A DNA stretch of 45,346 bases from Clostridiales bacterium (GTDB lineage: Bacteria; Bacillota; Clostridia; Christensenellales; Aristaeellaceae): positions 1 through 45,346 of the forward strand of contig JAAZBU010000165.1 in the NCBI GenBank assembly GCA_012513645.1, read 5' to 3'. Positions 44,676 to 45,346 of this stretch are shown piece after piece (positions within the stretch are counted from its first letter, which is position 1; every line of letters begins with the position of its first letter). The notes beneath the pieces are model-generated. The model searched no databases, had not been told where the DNA came from, and saw only the letters and a list, made by a program, of their open reading frames with translations. Both the position numbers and the translations under genes were made by a program.

Positions 44676-45346
44676 ATCACGTAATCCTTCAAATATTCAT
44701 CCAGCAGCCCGCACTCGTCCAGCAGCTTGAGCAGCGTATAGCGGGTGCGGTAGTCCTTGGCGCAGTGCATGGACAGGTTGACCAACTCGTCATCCAGCCC
44801 CAGGTCAGCCGGCGTCATGGGCGCGCCCAACCTGCGCATGGCATCTGTGAGCACCTCTTCGGGCGGCATGTCGCCGATGATGGCCCGGATGCGGGGCAAG
44901 CGCTCCCGGGCGCGCTGCACGCGGCGCAGGTGCTCCTCGTCCGTCAGAAAGTCGCCGGGGTTGTCCGCCATGATGGCGCGGGCGACCTCCTCCCCGTAGG
45001 CGCGCAGCATCCACTGCTCGCGCTGTTCGTGCGTCATGCGCCCGTGCAGCAGGGCATCGGCATCCAGGGTGTCGGGCAGCCCCTCTGTGGCAAAGCACTT
45101 GAACACCGGCCACAGCAGCCGGGTGGCTACCCCCACCGATGCGCCGTGCATGGGCGGCGCCTGACGGCGCGCCAGCATCTGCATCTCCCAGTAGTGGGCG
45201 ATGTTGTGCTCGGCCGAGGCCACCGCGCGCGTGTGCCCCACAATCAGCACCGTCAGCCCGGCCAGCAGCAGCGCCTCGATCAGCGCGCGGATGCCCTCCT
45301 CGCTGCGGGTGCGGATGCCGTCGATGTTGTCCATCAGCTTGGCCAC
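44672..45346 (-). CDS. sn-glycerol-1-phosphate dehydrogenase-like (AraM) protein, N-terminus beyond window
   Basis: GHTRAVASAEHNIAHYWEMQMLARRQAPPMHGASVGVATRLL resembles iron-type glycerol dehydrogenase/AraM metal-binding region; ORF runs off the window edge. Confidence 0.75.
   Translation of the reverse strand: MAKLMDNIDGIRTRSEEGIRALIEALLLAGLTVLIVGHTRAVASAEHNIAHYWEMQMLARRQAPPMHGASVGVATRLLWPVFKCFATEGLPDTLDADALLHGRMTHEQREQWMLRAYGEEVARAIMADNPGDFLTDEEHLRRVQRARERLPRIRAIIGDMPPEEVLTDAMRRLGAPMTPADLGLDDELVNLSMHCAKDYRTRYTLLKLLDECGLLDEYLKDYVI

Overview
GC-rich, densely packed chromosomal window. By gene content and gene order I infer a Firmicutes/Clostridia-type bacterium. It opens with the 3' part of an rRNA locus (5S rRNA). 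Next is a catabolic island: an AGE-family epimerase, a glycyl-radical enzyme (GRE) with its radical-SAM activase, and a divergent operon encoding a ribose-type sugar ABC transporter, a SIS-domain protein, a PTE-family hydrolase/lactonase, a Zn-dependent alcohol dehydrogenase, a Gfo/Idh/MocA oxidoreductase and an AlkD-like protein. The rest is mostly housekeeping: DUF503, DUF951, two tandem signal peptidases, polA, coaE, a lytic transglycosylase, an orphan peptide-binding protein, rimO-pgsA-recA, an ECF sigma module, serS with a T-box leader, pyrimidine-nucleoside phosphorylase, a TlpA / CXXC micropeptide / 4Fe-4S membrane protein cluster, a TM-anchored zinc-ribbon/TPR protein, an acyltransferase, an M29-type aminopeptidase, an alpha/beta hydrolase, hemW, an SH3 protein, a YczE-like protein and a partial AraM-like dehydrogenase. 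Observations most worth a second look: (1) the GRE has GCNDP where well-known GRE dehydratases have GCVEP, and it sits in an uncharacterised sugar island; (2) a ~157-bp element with inverted ends (two full copies, one 19-bp miniature, one end fragment) always lies at or just after a stop codon, in the sense orientation, and its ends co-vary; (3) a ~200-nt multi-hairpin intergenic region before polA has competing pairings; (4) a 49-aa CXXC micropeptide, absent from the ORF track, overlaps the 4Fe-4S protein gene. No CRISPR array, prophage or recognisable transposase gene was seen. All calls come from reading the sequence; no searches were run.
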